64,000 bases of DNA, taken from NCBI GenBank assembly GCA_944470555.2, contig OX104134.1, forward strand, positions 72,348,678 through 72,412,677, read 5' to 3'. Shown piece by piece: positions 50,240 to 60,737 of the stretch. Both the position numbers and the translations under genes were made by a program. The notes under the pieces are model-generated. The model was not told the DNA's origin and made no database searches. It worked only from the letters and a program-made list of their open reading frames with translations. Each line of letters opens with the position of its first letter. The first letter of the stretch is position 1. The DNA comes from Heterobilharzia americana (taxonomy: Eukaryota; Platyhelminthes; Trematoda; Strigeidida; Schistosomatidae).

Positions 50240-52316
50240 GGATATCGAAACCCTGTTGTGCGCGAACTGAACTGTGCTTCAAAGTGTTCTGCCCAATGTC
50301 CTAATCATCTATCCTGAGAGGTTACCAGAGTCCCATACTTTTCGGTGATGGTCTCAATAACCAGTCTTGTTGTCGATATCCTCTATTAAGCTTAAATAAT
50401 TGCCGGATATTACCCAATGCTGATGTCTTCTCCATCTCTTTCGCATTCGCCACCCACTACTGCTCGCGATCATTCAGAAGACTAAATTTCACTAGGAATT
50501 AATTCGAAACTGATTATCCTAACAAAACTAACCCGTAAATGTCATATCATACTTTGAAGTGATGATTGATGGCTGCTTCAAAAACTGACTTTTGAAGTGG
50601 TAATCAAAAGTGAAATAGTATTTTCTTAAAAGTAAGATCGAAAACTTATTACTACTTAATAAAAGTTCATATTTGTTTGACAAACTGATTCGTAGAAGAA
50701 GTCATTTATTTATCTGATACTGATCGTATACTGTACCGACAGTGAGATAAAGTGTAAGTGTGATTTAATTGAATGCGCATGTTAATTACATATATTTTGA
50801 AAAGAAAAAGCCACATCCAATGAACAAATACATTTCACAACGCCCTACTCCAATTTAGCTTGCTATTGAAAGTTACCACACCCACCGGAATTCCCTTCAG
50901 CTGGAAAAACCTTAAATACTACCGTTCATATTTCAATTTCAACCTAAGAAACTTTCTACTGATACCATCTATCTATGCTTAATGTTGGTAGAATGTATTC
51001 TTTACCTGTCATAAGACTAATTAAATCCACATGATCTCTGTAGACTAAAGAAAAATAGCCCGAATATTATGTATTTGTTGTTCAATCTTTGAAAGAACAA
51101 TCCAAAGTATCTCCGCCTACGTACTATAATTCGAGAAACCTAAAAATAAGAATTCACAGAATATGTTCAAGTGGCGTGGATAGGATGTAAAACATCAATT
51201 TAATAGCTAAAAACACCCAACTTTAAAAAAAGTGCTAGCCAAAAACAGTTGAGGGAAACATAGTAGAATAATATGGTGTTCATTGGGTATAAAGAGATAA
51301 ATGATAAATATCTTTGACAACGGTCGGTTTTGGAAGAAGTGACCATTTACAACCTATAACTAATAAAGAGTTCAACTTCTTAGTGCACAGTGTGCGAAAA
51401 TCGCCAGTAAATACTTATTTCTTAGCTTCATCCTCTGACAAATCAGCTTAAGTTTAATTCCTGTTTAAATTACAGTTAACATTCTACACCAGGATGGGTC
51501 AGCATGTATAACTCATGCTAAATGAAGAGTGAAACTAGACAACTTACTGAAACGATATTTGCTCAGTAACTCCACTACAAAGAAGAAAAAGCATTCCTTT
51601 GTCATGAATCTTTTAATAGTTATGTCTTTCACCTCCACATTAAGGAAAAGCACAATCAATAAACTCAGTTTCCGGTGGTCCAGTAAATATACCCACAGTA
51701 TAACTAATCATACACTGAAGTGAATGCTAACTGAATATGGGTTGGATATGAAGTGAACAAACACGTTGATAACCTTTAGACTATTGTGTATCATATGTTA
51801 ATCTGGCAACAAAACTAAAAAGTAAATTAGAAAACCTTTACAATAAACGCAGAGGTTATAATTTTGGATTTCATAAGAAAAATATATGATTAATGAAATT
51901 CAACTTATCTATCTAGCAGTGATTATAAGCTGTAAAATAGCTCAGGCGTAATCTGAAATAATAATATCAAGCTAATCAGGTTCAACCATCTAATCATTGG
52001 ATTTTGTCTCGAACTCTTATGACTGTTTCGAAAAGTATAAAACAATATACATTCAGTCATGTTAAGCTTTTACTTAATAATGCAACATTTACATATTTTA
52101 AATTCACATCTAATACAACTTATACATTGGTGCTATCGACCTCAATAACCTTAAAGAAATAACTCTAATGATTTGCTTGCCATATTATTTAAAACTGTTT
52201 CTTTTGAAAAAACTTATTCTTCACAAGTGTTATCACTGAGATAGATCACCGTGAATGACAAAAATAGTCTGTAAATGTGTAGTGACAAAAGACTGAGTTG
52301 AATAAAGCTACCACAC

Positions 52317-52319
<3 letters not shown>

Positions 52320-52383
<64 letters not shown>
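52320..52383. repeat. (TA)n microsatellite with one CA interruption
   Basis: About 31 TA units, with a single CA near 52366. Confidence 0.98.
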
Positions 52384-53439
52384 TAGCACATGAATTCTAC
52401 AGCTTGGTCGTCTAACTTGTGGTCATAGGCTTGAGAGCTTGTTTAAACACTTACGTGGCATTTTCGGGTGGTAAAGATATAACAGATTTATCCAAATAAA
52501 GATCAATAAAAATGATGGAATAATAAAATGGATTAGTTGAAAGATAAGAAAAGACAAACGATTCTTTATTCACAAACTTTCGTTACTCATAAAATCTGCA
52601 AATAAAATCACGTATAGCATAAATGAATAGTTCCAAGTAGGTAGACTTTGAAGGAGTACAGTAAAACAGAATCAACAGAATGCGAAAGACATTCAGATGA
52701 GTAAGATATATGTGAGGAGAAAAAGAGAAAATGAATAGAGACTACTAGAGTATTTTAAAGACATTTGTGGTCGAAAACTTACAATCTCTTAGGAACCGGG
52801 AGTTTCTAATATAACATTGAATCGAGTTTAAGGTGTTTCAATCTATTCGGTTATCACAAAAAGCATATAAGGTAAGCAATAAATCTATTTCAAGGAAAAC
52901 TATCACAAATACATATTTCCAATTAACTATTACAAATAAGTCAGTACCCATTATTACAACCAGGATTCACTGCTACTAACTTGATAGTTTCAGAAAGATG
53001 AATTGTGCAACCAACCAACTTAATTAGGAGAAATGCCTTTTATTGCTGTAGAGAATAATTAAAGACAGATGAATATATGACATTAATTTTCCTTAATTTA
53101 GTGCAAAAAAGTAGTTAACAGATTCAAGTCTTACAACCCCATACTTATAATAAATACAACTAATTCAATAAAAATATTTTCTCAATAATTAGTCAGTTCA
53201 TTTATAAATTCACAAGTTCTTTTAAACACTTTCGGTGTGTAGTGTAGCGTTTAAAGAGTAAAGATGAAAAGAATTCTCAGTCACAGTAAATTTACAAACA
53301 AATCAAACTTTTATTTTTTTCACGATGTAACAGTTTCATAACAGATGATTGGAGGCAATCGGAAAGAAGCCTTGAACTTAGGTTTATTCCCTTTTGGCAC
53401 TCATCAACACATCTGCAAAACGGGGAAAAGTAATGACCG

Positions 53440-53515
53440 ATAAGAGGTTTGAATCTACTCATCCAGCGTCGCAGGCAGTGATGTTACCAGTAGGCTACTC
53501 AGACAGTAAACATTC
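53440..53515 (-). repeat. tRNA-derived repeat remnant
   Basis: On the minus strand an A-box match TAGCCTACTGGTAAC is followed about 45 nt later by GTAGATTCAAACCTC, near a B box. The spacing fits a tRNA-derived promoter. The sequence does not fold into a convincing tRNA by eye and has no CCA-side stem, so a SINE remnant is likelier than a tRNA gene. Confidence 0.4.
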
Positions 53516-55274
53516 CTCTTTAACTGGGTGATATATCAAAAATACCTTTCTCATGTGGAATTGCAATCTGATACAATGCCTAAATATGTCAATATATGGC
53601 TTGATATACCATATTTTATGTTGGATGCATCCATTGCAAGTACCAGATTAATGTGTTACGGTTATATAGGTGTCTTGTTCGCCGTTCGTGAAGGCAAATA
53701 TGAAAAGATATGTTCATCAATAATGATAGGTAATGGTCATTTGAAAGTTATAACGACGAATTGCTCTTCAGGAGTGAACACATTTTACATATATTGTGAA
53801 TATTCTTCGTAAACGACTTCTTCCATAAGATGTTGGAAGAGTGTCCGAGAGGCATCGATCACATGACAATTTATTTCCGTGATGATTATATTTATATTTG
53901 ACTACTCCGATCTTAATTTCTACGACACTGGAAAAAGTAAGTTCTGTATAGTGATAATTCAACAATACAGAATGTTTGTCAAAGTGTCAGCGTTGATACT
54001 TACTGTAATCTACTTAATTAGGCATTCATGCTTATCTTAAACTGTTAATCATATTGCGAAAGTGTTTACTAAACTTGGGCTTAAGAGTCAAATGTCTAAG
54101 GCATTACTATTATTAAAACCCATTTTATTTAGTGGATTAAACATTGATGAAATCCGATCATACCCTGCAATAAAACAGGTGAGAATGCTAAAGCATTGTG
54201 CGTGCATAGCAAATCCATTCATTGTTGATGCATATTAAATCAGAGGTGATTATCCGGGTACTCAAATGTATCGTACGATGAACTGCGACAAAAATGTAGG
54301 AAAAGTGACCTCAGTGAATGTTTATTCTTGAAAAATTTACAATAACATTATTACTCAAAAACATTCATGATAGTCATGTAGGGTTTGTGCATAGGGCGAA
54401 ATTAAAAGGTCCTTGAGGCACCAGATTTGAACACCAGGAATCAATTCCTCAATATAGGCGCAAAAATTGGACATTGTGGTAGAGTGTAGTTCTATTCTAG
54501 TTGGTTTTTTAGATGTATCACCCGGTGAAACAGTATTATTTATTGGATTACGTTTTATCTTGATAAGACTATGGCCAAAAAATTGTGTCTCAAATGTAAT
54601 TCAGTAAATTATAATGATTCATAGTGTGATACATCTGAGAAATCAACTAAGTTATAATTTCGAGCTAATTCCGTCCCTTAAACCTAGGGAAAACGGGGAT
54701 AATTAAAACGTAATTAGTACAAATTCACGAAAACGCTCTTTGTTGTTGTTTTGAATCACATTATTTCCTGGGTAACTGCAACTGACTGCAGTAACCGCAA
54801 TATTAGTGTCTATGTCTTGTATTACGTTTAATTTCGTTCAGTGGAACAAAAGTTATGAAAACGAGCTAAATAATTGCGTTCATAATCTCATACATTAGTT
54901 GCTGATGGCTTGCAGAAGAATTCAACTACATATTACGGGTATCAAAAAACAATTAGATTCAGTGCTTATCACCAATGTTCAAATATTTGCCAACTTTCAA
55001 TTGATGCAATTCGTGTCACTCTCCTTATAGGGTATAAATAAGATTTTAATTAATATCATTGCAAAGTATTGACTGTTCACTACAAATCCCTTCCTCCCTA
55101 CACAGGGTGTTCCGCTAAAAAAACTATAACATACTGTAAATAAAATATTCCCTGCTTATTAGATTCAACAGAACTGCAGTACGCACATGACCGCTGGATG
55201 CATTTATATCAGATATCACTGTGAAGAGGGAAACCAATATACATTCTAGAACTCTTAACCTTCAATTAACACCG

Positions 55275-55276
<2 letters not shown>

Positions 55277-55339
<63 letters not shown>
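55277..55339. repeat. (TA)n tract, left of RTE-A fragment
   Basis: Pure TA dinucleotide run of 63 bp ending exactly at the 5' truncation point of the retroelement fragment. Confidence 0.98.
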
Positions 55340-55341
<2 letters not shown>

Positions 55342-56030
55342 GATTGTCTATTAAAGGTTGAGTGTACTGTGCTGCATTCCACTGTATAGCTGTGAAACGT
55401 GGCCATTAAAAGTAAAAAATATGAGGTTCCAGGTGGTTGACCGCCATCACCTTCGTAGCACAGACCGTGTTTCGTGGTGTCACCACATGAGTAACGCAGA
55501 AGTCAGATGTATAGTTTTAGGGAGGAGAGGTGAGACAGTTGACATGGTTGTGAATCTTCACTGACTGAGATGGCTAGAACATGTATTACGTATGCCTAGC
55601 CACCGTCTGCCTCGTCGCACAATGTTGGTCGAAGTAGGTTTAGGCTGGAAAAAGGTTCCGGGTGACCAGACTAAACTATGGCACCAATGTTTGAAGTCTT
55701 TGACTGCTGGTTTGAGCTATGTGGGGTGATGTAGACTAGGCGGTTGGAGTCTGCGGGACAAGAGGAACCAGTGGTTGGAGACTAGGTGATATGGCTCAGA
55801 ACTGATGTCAGTAACGCAAATGTGGACACATTATCCACATCTTAACCACTGTACTTAACCTCATTAGTTTTTCACTCCTCCTTCCTCTCTTTTACTACAT
55901 TATGTTTCTTTCAACCGATTTTTCGTTTTCTTCATCTTCCAGTTTATTGACTTGTTACTTGGTGTGCTGATATGAGATGCGGCAACTTGAACAATTTCGC
56001 AGTAATGCCTTGTCTTATGTTGATTCTGAT

Positions 56031-56032
<2 letters not shown>
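55340..56032 (+). mobile_element. RTE family A, 5'-truncated 3' fragment inside a (TA)n tract
   Basis: The sense strand starts in the C-terminal coding region (tgtctattaaaggt matches the coding sequence for LSIKGRV). It continues through SCETWPLKVKNMRFQVVDRHHLRSTDRVSWCHHMSNAEVRC (ORF 55358-55564), a stop at 55562, then GLGWKKVPGDQTKLWHQC. It ends with the family A 3' UTR (gagatgcggcaacttgaac..agtaatgcc). A few stops and small indels make it non-functional, but it is well preserved over its whole length. It ends at 56032, exactly where the second TA tract begins. Confidence 0.85.

Positions 56033-56092
<60 letters not shown>
56033..56092. repeat. (TA)n tract, right of RTE-A fragment
   Basis: Pure TA run of 60 bp, starting at the 3' terminus of the retroelement fragment. 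Confidence 0.98.
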
Positions 56093-56096
<4 letters not shown>

Positions 56097-57005
56097 TTTG
56101 GAGTTATGACCACCTAAACGTGATTTACAAATATCATAGCCGACTAAATGGTATATTATGATTATTATCCTTAAAATTACAGCTAGTATTGTGATCCTAC
56201 AAAGATGCGGATAATCCAGTAAGCCTCGTATACAGTTATAAATTAAATATATTATACAAAGTCGTCATCACAAGTTGAAGATCTCTGCTGATTCTACATA
56301 ATTTTTTGATTTAATCTCAACCAGGTGGCGAATACGTTTCCACAAATAATTTCACCTGACAAGTAATCCTGACTTTGAAAGACAATCTAAGCACAGATGA
56401 TGGCTAATCTGTCCTCAACTAATCATACCGGAACAAATAATTGTCCTAGTTCAATATAAACGTTTCCTGGCTCAAAAGACACATCTTTTCAACAAAGGAA
56501 CCAGCTAATCACATTCCCTTCCTCATTTTTTTTCTTATCGCCTTAAACAAAAAGAGGGGAGAAGTATAACGTGCAATAAAGGTTGACCTAAAATAATAAT
56601 AATAGAGTATATACAAATGTGGAATAAAACAGACAGATCTAGCCTGTAGATTCACTTACAATAAAAAAGATTAGGTCGGTCTTTCTTTGAATGTAAATAA
56701 GCATACTGATTGTGTAACAATTAAATTCAGTAAACTGATGGACTGTATGCATCTGTGATTCCTTCTTAAAAAGAAACAGGAATTGAATATACAAAGTTTT
56801 CTAAATCAAGCACTTAAAAAACTAGCGTACAGCAAACGAATAGGAGAATTCTCTTCTTTATACTGATACCTCGCTACGGATTCATCTGTATACATAGGTT
56901 AACACATGAGAGTGAAGATGAAAGTGTTGCACTCAGCCATTTTCATAACACAAACAACTGTAAATTTCAACACAGCTACAATATAAAAAGACAGAAGAGT
57001 CAGAG
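56093..57005. other. No gene recognised
   Basis: AT-rich sequence, no supported feature. Confidence 0.4.
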
Positions 57006-57008
57006 AAA

Positions 57009-57150
57009 TCTTGGTTGCAATGTGTTCTCTGAGCTTGGTTGTTTAGTCGTGGAACTTTCATCATCTTTCTAGACGAAATCATCAGCGCTAACTTCAGTAT
57101 GAAGTGAGCTGTCAGTATCTCTCCGTGAGTGATTTAGTCGCTTGCCCTCA
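57009..57150 (+). repeat. Dispersed repeat D, copy 4
   Basis: Runs from cttggttgcaatgtgttctctgag through cagcgctaacttcagtatgaagtgagctg to gtcgcttgccct. It is similar along its length to copy 3 on the minus strand. Confidence 0.7.
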
Positions 57151-57555
57151 CGAACTAGAGAAATGTTTTGTATTACATAATAAAGGAATATACTGTATTG
57201 TTCTGATTAGCGGACGTTACTACGTAAGCTTATAATGCATTCAAAACACGTGTTAATATATCAGGACTCCCTTTACGCAACCGAAATAGAAAGTAACACG
57301 GAAACACTGGTTCAAGTTGCTATACATAACTGCTTAGTGATCATATCATTACTAAAAAGACTATATGCAAAATGACAGCGCCAAGTGCTGGAGAAGGAAC
57401 TCAAAGTGAAAGTTACAGTCAATGAGTTGAAAAGTGAAGATTTTATCCATGAAATAGAAACAACACTAGGCAGAGTAGGTAGGTAAGACAATCCCAGGTG
57501 AACTGCGGACACAACATGTAATAACGCTCAAGCGACAAAAGTAAAAAAGGAAAAG

Positions 57556-57596
57556 GACTAATTGAGCGAAGAAATATATTCCTTTTCAATTAAGTC
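57556..57596 (+). repeat. 40-bp inverted repeat arm, left of PLE fragment
   Basis: Shares TGAGCGAA..AAATATATTCCTTTTCAATTA with the reverse complement of 58371-58410; only a few mismatches by eye. Confidence 0.85.
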
Positions 57597-57902
57597 TTTG
57601 TCTTGGGCTCTAAGCTAATATATGGTTTTACAATTTAATCAAAGCACAAATCAAGTGGTGGGGGGGTAAGTTGGTGAACAATAATCATAATCATAAAGAT
57701 GATGATTTAGAAATAAAGATGTAAGTGATCAATATTGTTATTAAAATTGGAAATACGAAGCGGTTATTCTTAGGCAAATGGAGTGATTTTTGATGAGTGT
57801 TCCATCATAAACAGCAAATGATTACGTAATGGTAAGAAAACAAATGAATATTAGCAGAAACAAGAAGGGGGAAAGATGTACAAAGTAGTACTAGAAGCTA
57901 TA

Positions 57903-58370
57903 TCATGTTGACGGCCATGGTAATGAAAGTGGTCGAACAAACTTCTTTTGAATACAAAGGTTAGGTTTGTAAAGATGGATTGTAGTCGCCTCTGCTACGT
58001 AAAGTAAGTAAGTGCGTAATCCATGTGGTAAATTAATTGGAAAATGATGAATAATTTTGAAAGCTTCTCTAGTATCCACTTGATGTTCCGTGTCAACTAA
58101 CTGTGCAAGTATGGAGCTCTTTATTGTTCTGATTTGTCCCTTGCTTAACAATGATGGGTGGTGTTCAAAAATTCGGCGATAAAACTGCTCCGCTGTACGC
58201 CAAACGTAACTAACTCAAAAGGAGCAATTTGATTGATAAATGCACATGAAAGTGGCAGAATCAGGCAGCTCATCTTTATTTCCTGCCCCTAGAATTGAGT
58301 GGTTGTAGATGGGACATAATTTAGCGGCTGGGAGTGCTTTTTCCAAGATTCTTTTTATGCGTTGTGTGAC
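57903..58370 (-). pseudogene. Penelope-like element GIY-YIG domain, 3' end
   Basis: Minus-strand translation reads VTQRIKRILEKALPAAKLC (58370 down), then FMCIYQSNC, a stop, VSYVWRTAEQFYRRIFEHHP, and LLSKGQIRTIKSSILAQL. VDTEHQVDTREAFKIIHHFP, EATTIHLYKPNLCIQKKFV and LPWPS follow, with the stop at 57903. This is the complete C-terminal part of a schistosome-type PLE protein: pre-nuclease helix, Y-x-C..YxxRT nuclease core, H-x-V-x-T block, and 'EA..I..KPNLC' end. One in-frame stop breaks the nuclease core, and the YIG of the active site reads YVW. It is bracketed by 40-bp inverted repeats and has no RT. Confidence 0.75.
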
Positions 58371-58410
58371 GACCTAATTGAAAAGGAATATATTTATTCG
58401 CTCAGTCAAT
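58371..58410 (-). repeat. 40-bp inverted repeat arm, right of PLE fragment
   Basis: Reverse-complement partner of 57556-57596; begins directly upstream of the GIY-YIG coding remnant. Confidence 0.85.
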
Positions 58411-58490
58411 GTTTGTAAATGTCCAAATGGGAATATTCAATGTACAGAAGAAAATCAGACCAGTTTCAGTGAGTAAACTGACAATTCCAC

Positions 58491-58906
58491 TTTAGATAGT
58501 AAAATTGGAAGATGAAGATTATCTGAACGATGTGAAGTATTTGGATTAGATATTTCGAACAGTCTGATCACACATTTACTTGTCAAGTAAATTTGCACAA
58601 AATAGAAGGATGAAGAGTGCCATAGTTGATACTAATCTCGGTAGGAAAACGAAGTTCACGAAGATAGGCATAGTGTAAGAACAAGCTTTTTTTGGTATAC
58701 ATAAAGCTAGTTTCAATTTGTGTATGACTATCACCTTTGCAAATGTCAGTATGCGTCCCTAACTGTTTTTATATAAAACTTTCAAAGCTGTTCGAACATC
58801 AATTTTGTGATCCGTTTCTACAACGTATTTAGCTGTAGGTGATGAGGGTAGTCTTCCACCTGGGCTTATTAAAGTTTTACACTCCATATATTTTTGAAGC
58901 CACTTA
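58491..58906 (-). pseudogene. 416-bp near-identical repeat, copy 2: PLE 3' end fragment
   Basis: Same sequence as 31175-31590 with about a dozen differences. It contains only the end of the GIY-YIG frame (PSSPTAKYVVETDHK..ALKVLYKN) and the 3' region. Homology stops sharply at 58906, where the other copy continues into the nuclease core, as in a 5'-truncated insertion. It sits 80 bp from the 57.6-58.4 kb PLE piece but belongs to a different PLE lineage. Confidence 0.85.
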
Positions 58907-60010
58907 CGAAAGAAAAGGAGAATCAGACAACTGAATTAACTGGTATCTTAAAACTACCTGTCAAGTTCACACATTTAATAGACCATCGGTTACAGCTTTT
59001 ATATAGCACTCTCCTCAAAACCGGTGGTTATTATCATAGGTGTTAAACAGTGAATCCGCTTTGTAGGCATATCAACAGTATTTTTTAAAATCATGAACTT
59101 GTATCATTTGGATAACCTATTAGGCCACAGAAAGAAATGAATGTATGTTTCACTGGAGGTCAAGAACATTTTAGAAGTGTATACACTCCATTTTTTACTT
59201 GATAGAGCTCATTTGATCACGACATTGGAAGTACATATTTATTTCATGATAGAACGTAGAAAGTCCTGGAAATGATCTCAAATAGAATTGCGGCTGTACA
59301 CCGTAGAGGAGATTTAAAGTTCTCTTCTCTAATAATTATTTAGTTTCCCATGAAAATTGTCTCCAGGCTTATTTATTTCATGAAAACACCATGTTGAGGT
59401 GTATTAGATTTCTTAGATTAACCTCTTGTCAACACTTACGAACATACAGTGATAAATCCCTCCCTGCTCTACTTAAATTCAGCGCCTTTAACTCTTTGAA
59501 AGATAGTTCATGAATATGAATGAGATTGTTCCGATTCGACATAACCCCAAGCGTAGTTATTGTCAACTTTGTTGTGTATGTTTTCAAAAACGTAAGTCTG
59601 TATCATGAATTTACTTTTTCCTCTAATAATCACATTGGAAGATAACACATATTCTTGGATGTCTGGAATCCATAAAGTCTTCTGCAAGACCTAACCACTT
59701 TTTGCTCAGAAAACAAATAATACTCAGCCTGAAAACTCAAACGATCATTGAAGTGTCAGCTCTTTGTAATACGAATGCAAGCAAAAATAGCATGCAGTAT
59801 AGTGTTTAGCGTGTATTGAAAATGACCAATTTTTTCTAGATAAAACCATTTGTATGTTAAAGTGTTCCTCAGTTTACGCTTATGCAATTCACCATACCAC
59901 TCTCTGGCAAAGTAGTTTACCTATTTTCTACAAGCAGTACAGAGGATAACATGCAACCAAACCCAGTAAGATGTTTCTGAACTTACTGATATAATTAGAC
60001 GCAAAAATAA
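58907..60010. other. No gene recognised
   Basis: AT-rich sequence, no supported feature. Confidence 0.4.
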
Positions 60011-60018
60011 ACAGGATA

Positions 60019-60640
60019 GTGATATTATTCCTTGATATTACGTCATTGTGCACAAATTTTCCACTGGGAACGGTTGGCTGTATATCAGATATTACACGAA
60101 ATGAAGTGAGTATTGGAATTCCTATAACGGTGAACACATTGTGTTCAGTTTCTTCTGAAGTGTCTATCACAAACTGTTTTAAAGTGAACAGTAAACAGAC
60201 TTCGATAATTTTGTCGCACTATGACAAAACGAATCTGGTTGCATATCTGCTTGAAACGACAAAGAGAATATGGTTTGTTGAAAAAGGGACACAGAATCCG
60301 ATGTAAACATTCAGATAGTCAATATCTGCAAGAGTTTATTCAGAACTTGATAAGAAGATTAGACAAATCAATCATCTCCAAGTGTCACCAAAAAGATACA
60401 TCCACTGACCTTGAAGTTAAAGACGATAATCTACCCAAAGTTATTACAAACAGACTTCGGGACTTGTTGAAGAAGACATTTCCTGCAATCACTTGAAGAT
60501 AAACTTTCAGTAACGCATGCATCTTACTGTTGCGTCTGATCAACAGGATTTCTGAAATGTCCATGTCAATTTGCAATCATGGATACAACTTCCCCTATGT
60601 TATTTATCTGAAATTCGCTACGAAAATCCTTTTCCAAAGT
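60019..60640 (+). pseudogene. Penelope-like element, RT to GIY-YIG remnant
   Basis: The sense strand reads ILFLDITSLCTNFPLGTVG at 60020-60080 (RT motif A, canonical F-D-V-x-S-L-F-T-N-V-P, catalytic Asp present). The GIPITV block follows near 60110. A frame-shifted FKVNSKQ, which looks like a jump past the palm, leads to FIQNLIRRLD, LPKVITNRLRDLLKKTFPAI near 60430-60495 and a broken pre-nuclease stretch. Motif C is missing. It ends about 100 bp before the 3' end of the right-edge RTE element. Confidence 0.55.
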
Positions 60641-60737
60641 GAGAAAGAACATTCCCCGGTATGAACAGAAAAATAAAAAATAAGGAAGATTACGAGTTCT
60701 TTTCTCTCCCATCTAATAGACACTGGTCATACTGTAG

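Larger units (their letters stand above)
47410..50492 (-). pseudogene. RTE family A copy, degenerate, split by an RTE-B insertion
   Basis: Two parts on the minus strand match the right-edge element in order. 50492-50240 matches its linker before the RT (compare 62540-62830). 48976-47410 covers the RT (YKKRDKSSYDKYRGISLTNIVSKTL, a degraded RPGRGCID region, VDLKALFDFVDHEVLWRCL near 48500, SPFPLNFVLDVLMDI near 48300, and YFVLLGADANKVYGHMNSL in place of YADDIVLLGED) and on into the C-terminus and 3' UTR. The YADD segment reads PNYFVLL, so the active site is lost. Many stops are present. It is interrupted at 48990-50226. Confidence 0.8.
50493..55276. other. Mostly unassigned; (TA)n tract and one tRNA-like remnant within
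   Basis: Short frames only. A 94-codon frame at 53528-53812 (plus) is not recognised and has no convincing splice sites. Confidence 0.4.

Noticed and set aside
53528..53812. 94-codon plus-strand ORF as a gene or exon
   Set aside because: No family recognised, no good splice sites, and it lies in unassigned AT-rich DNA.
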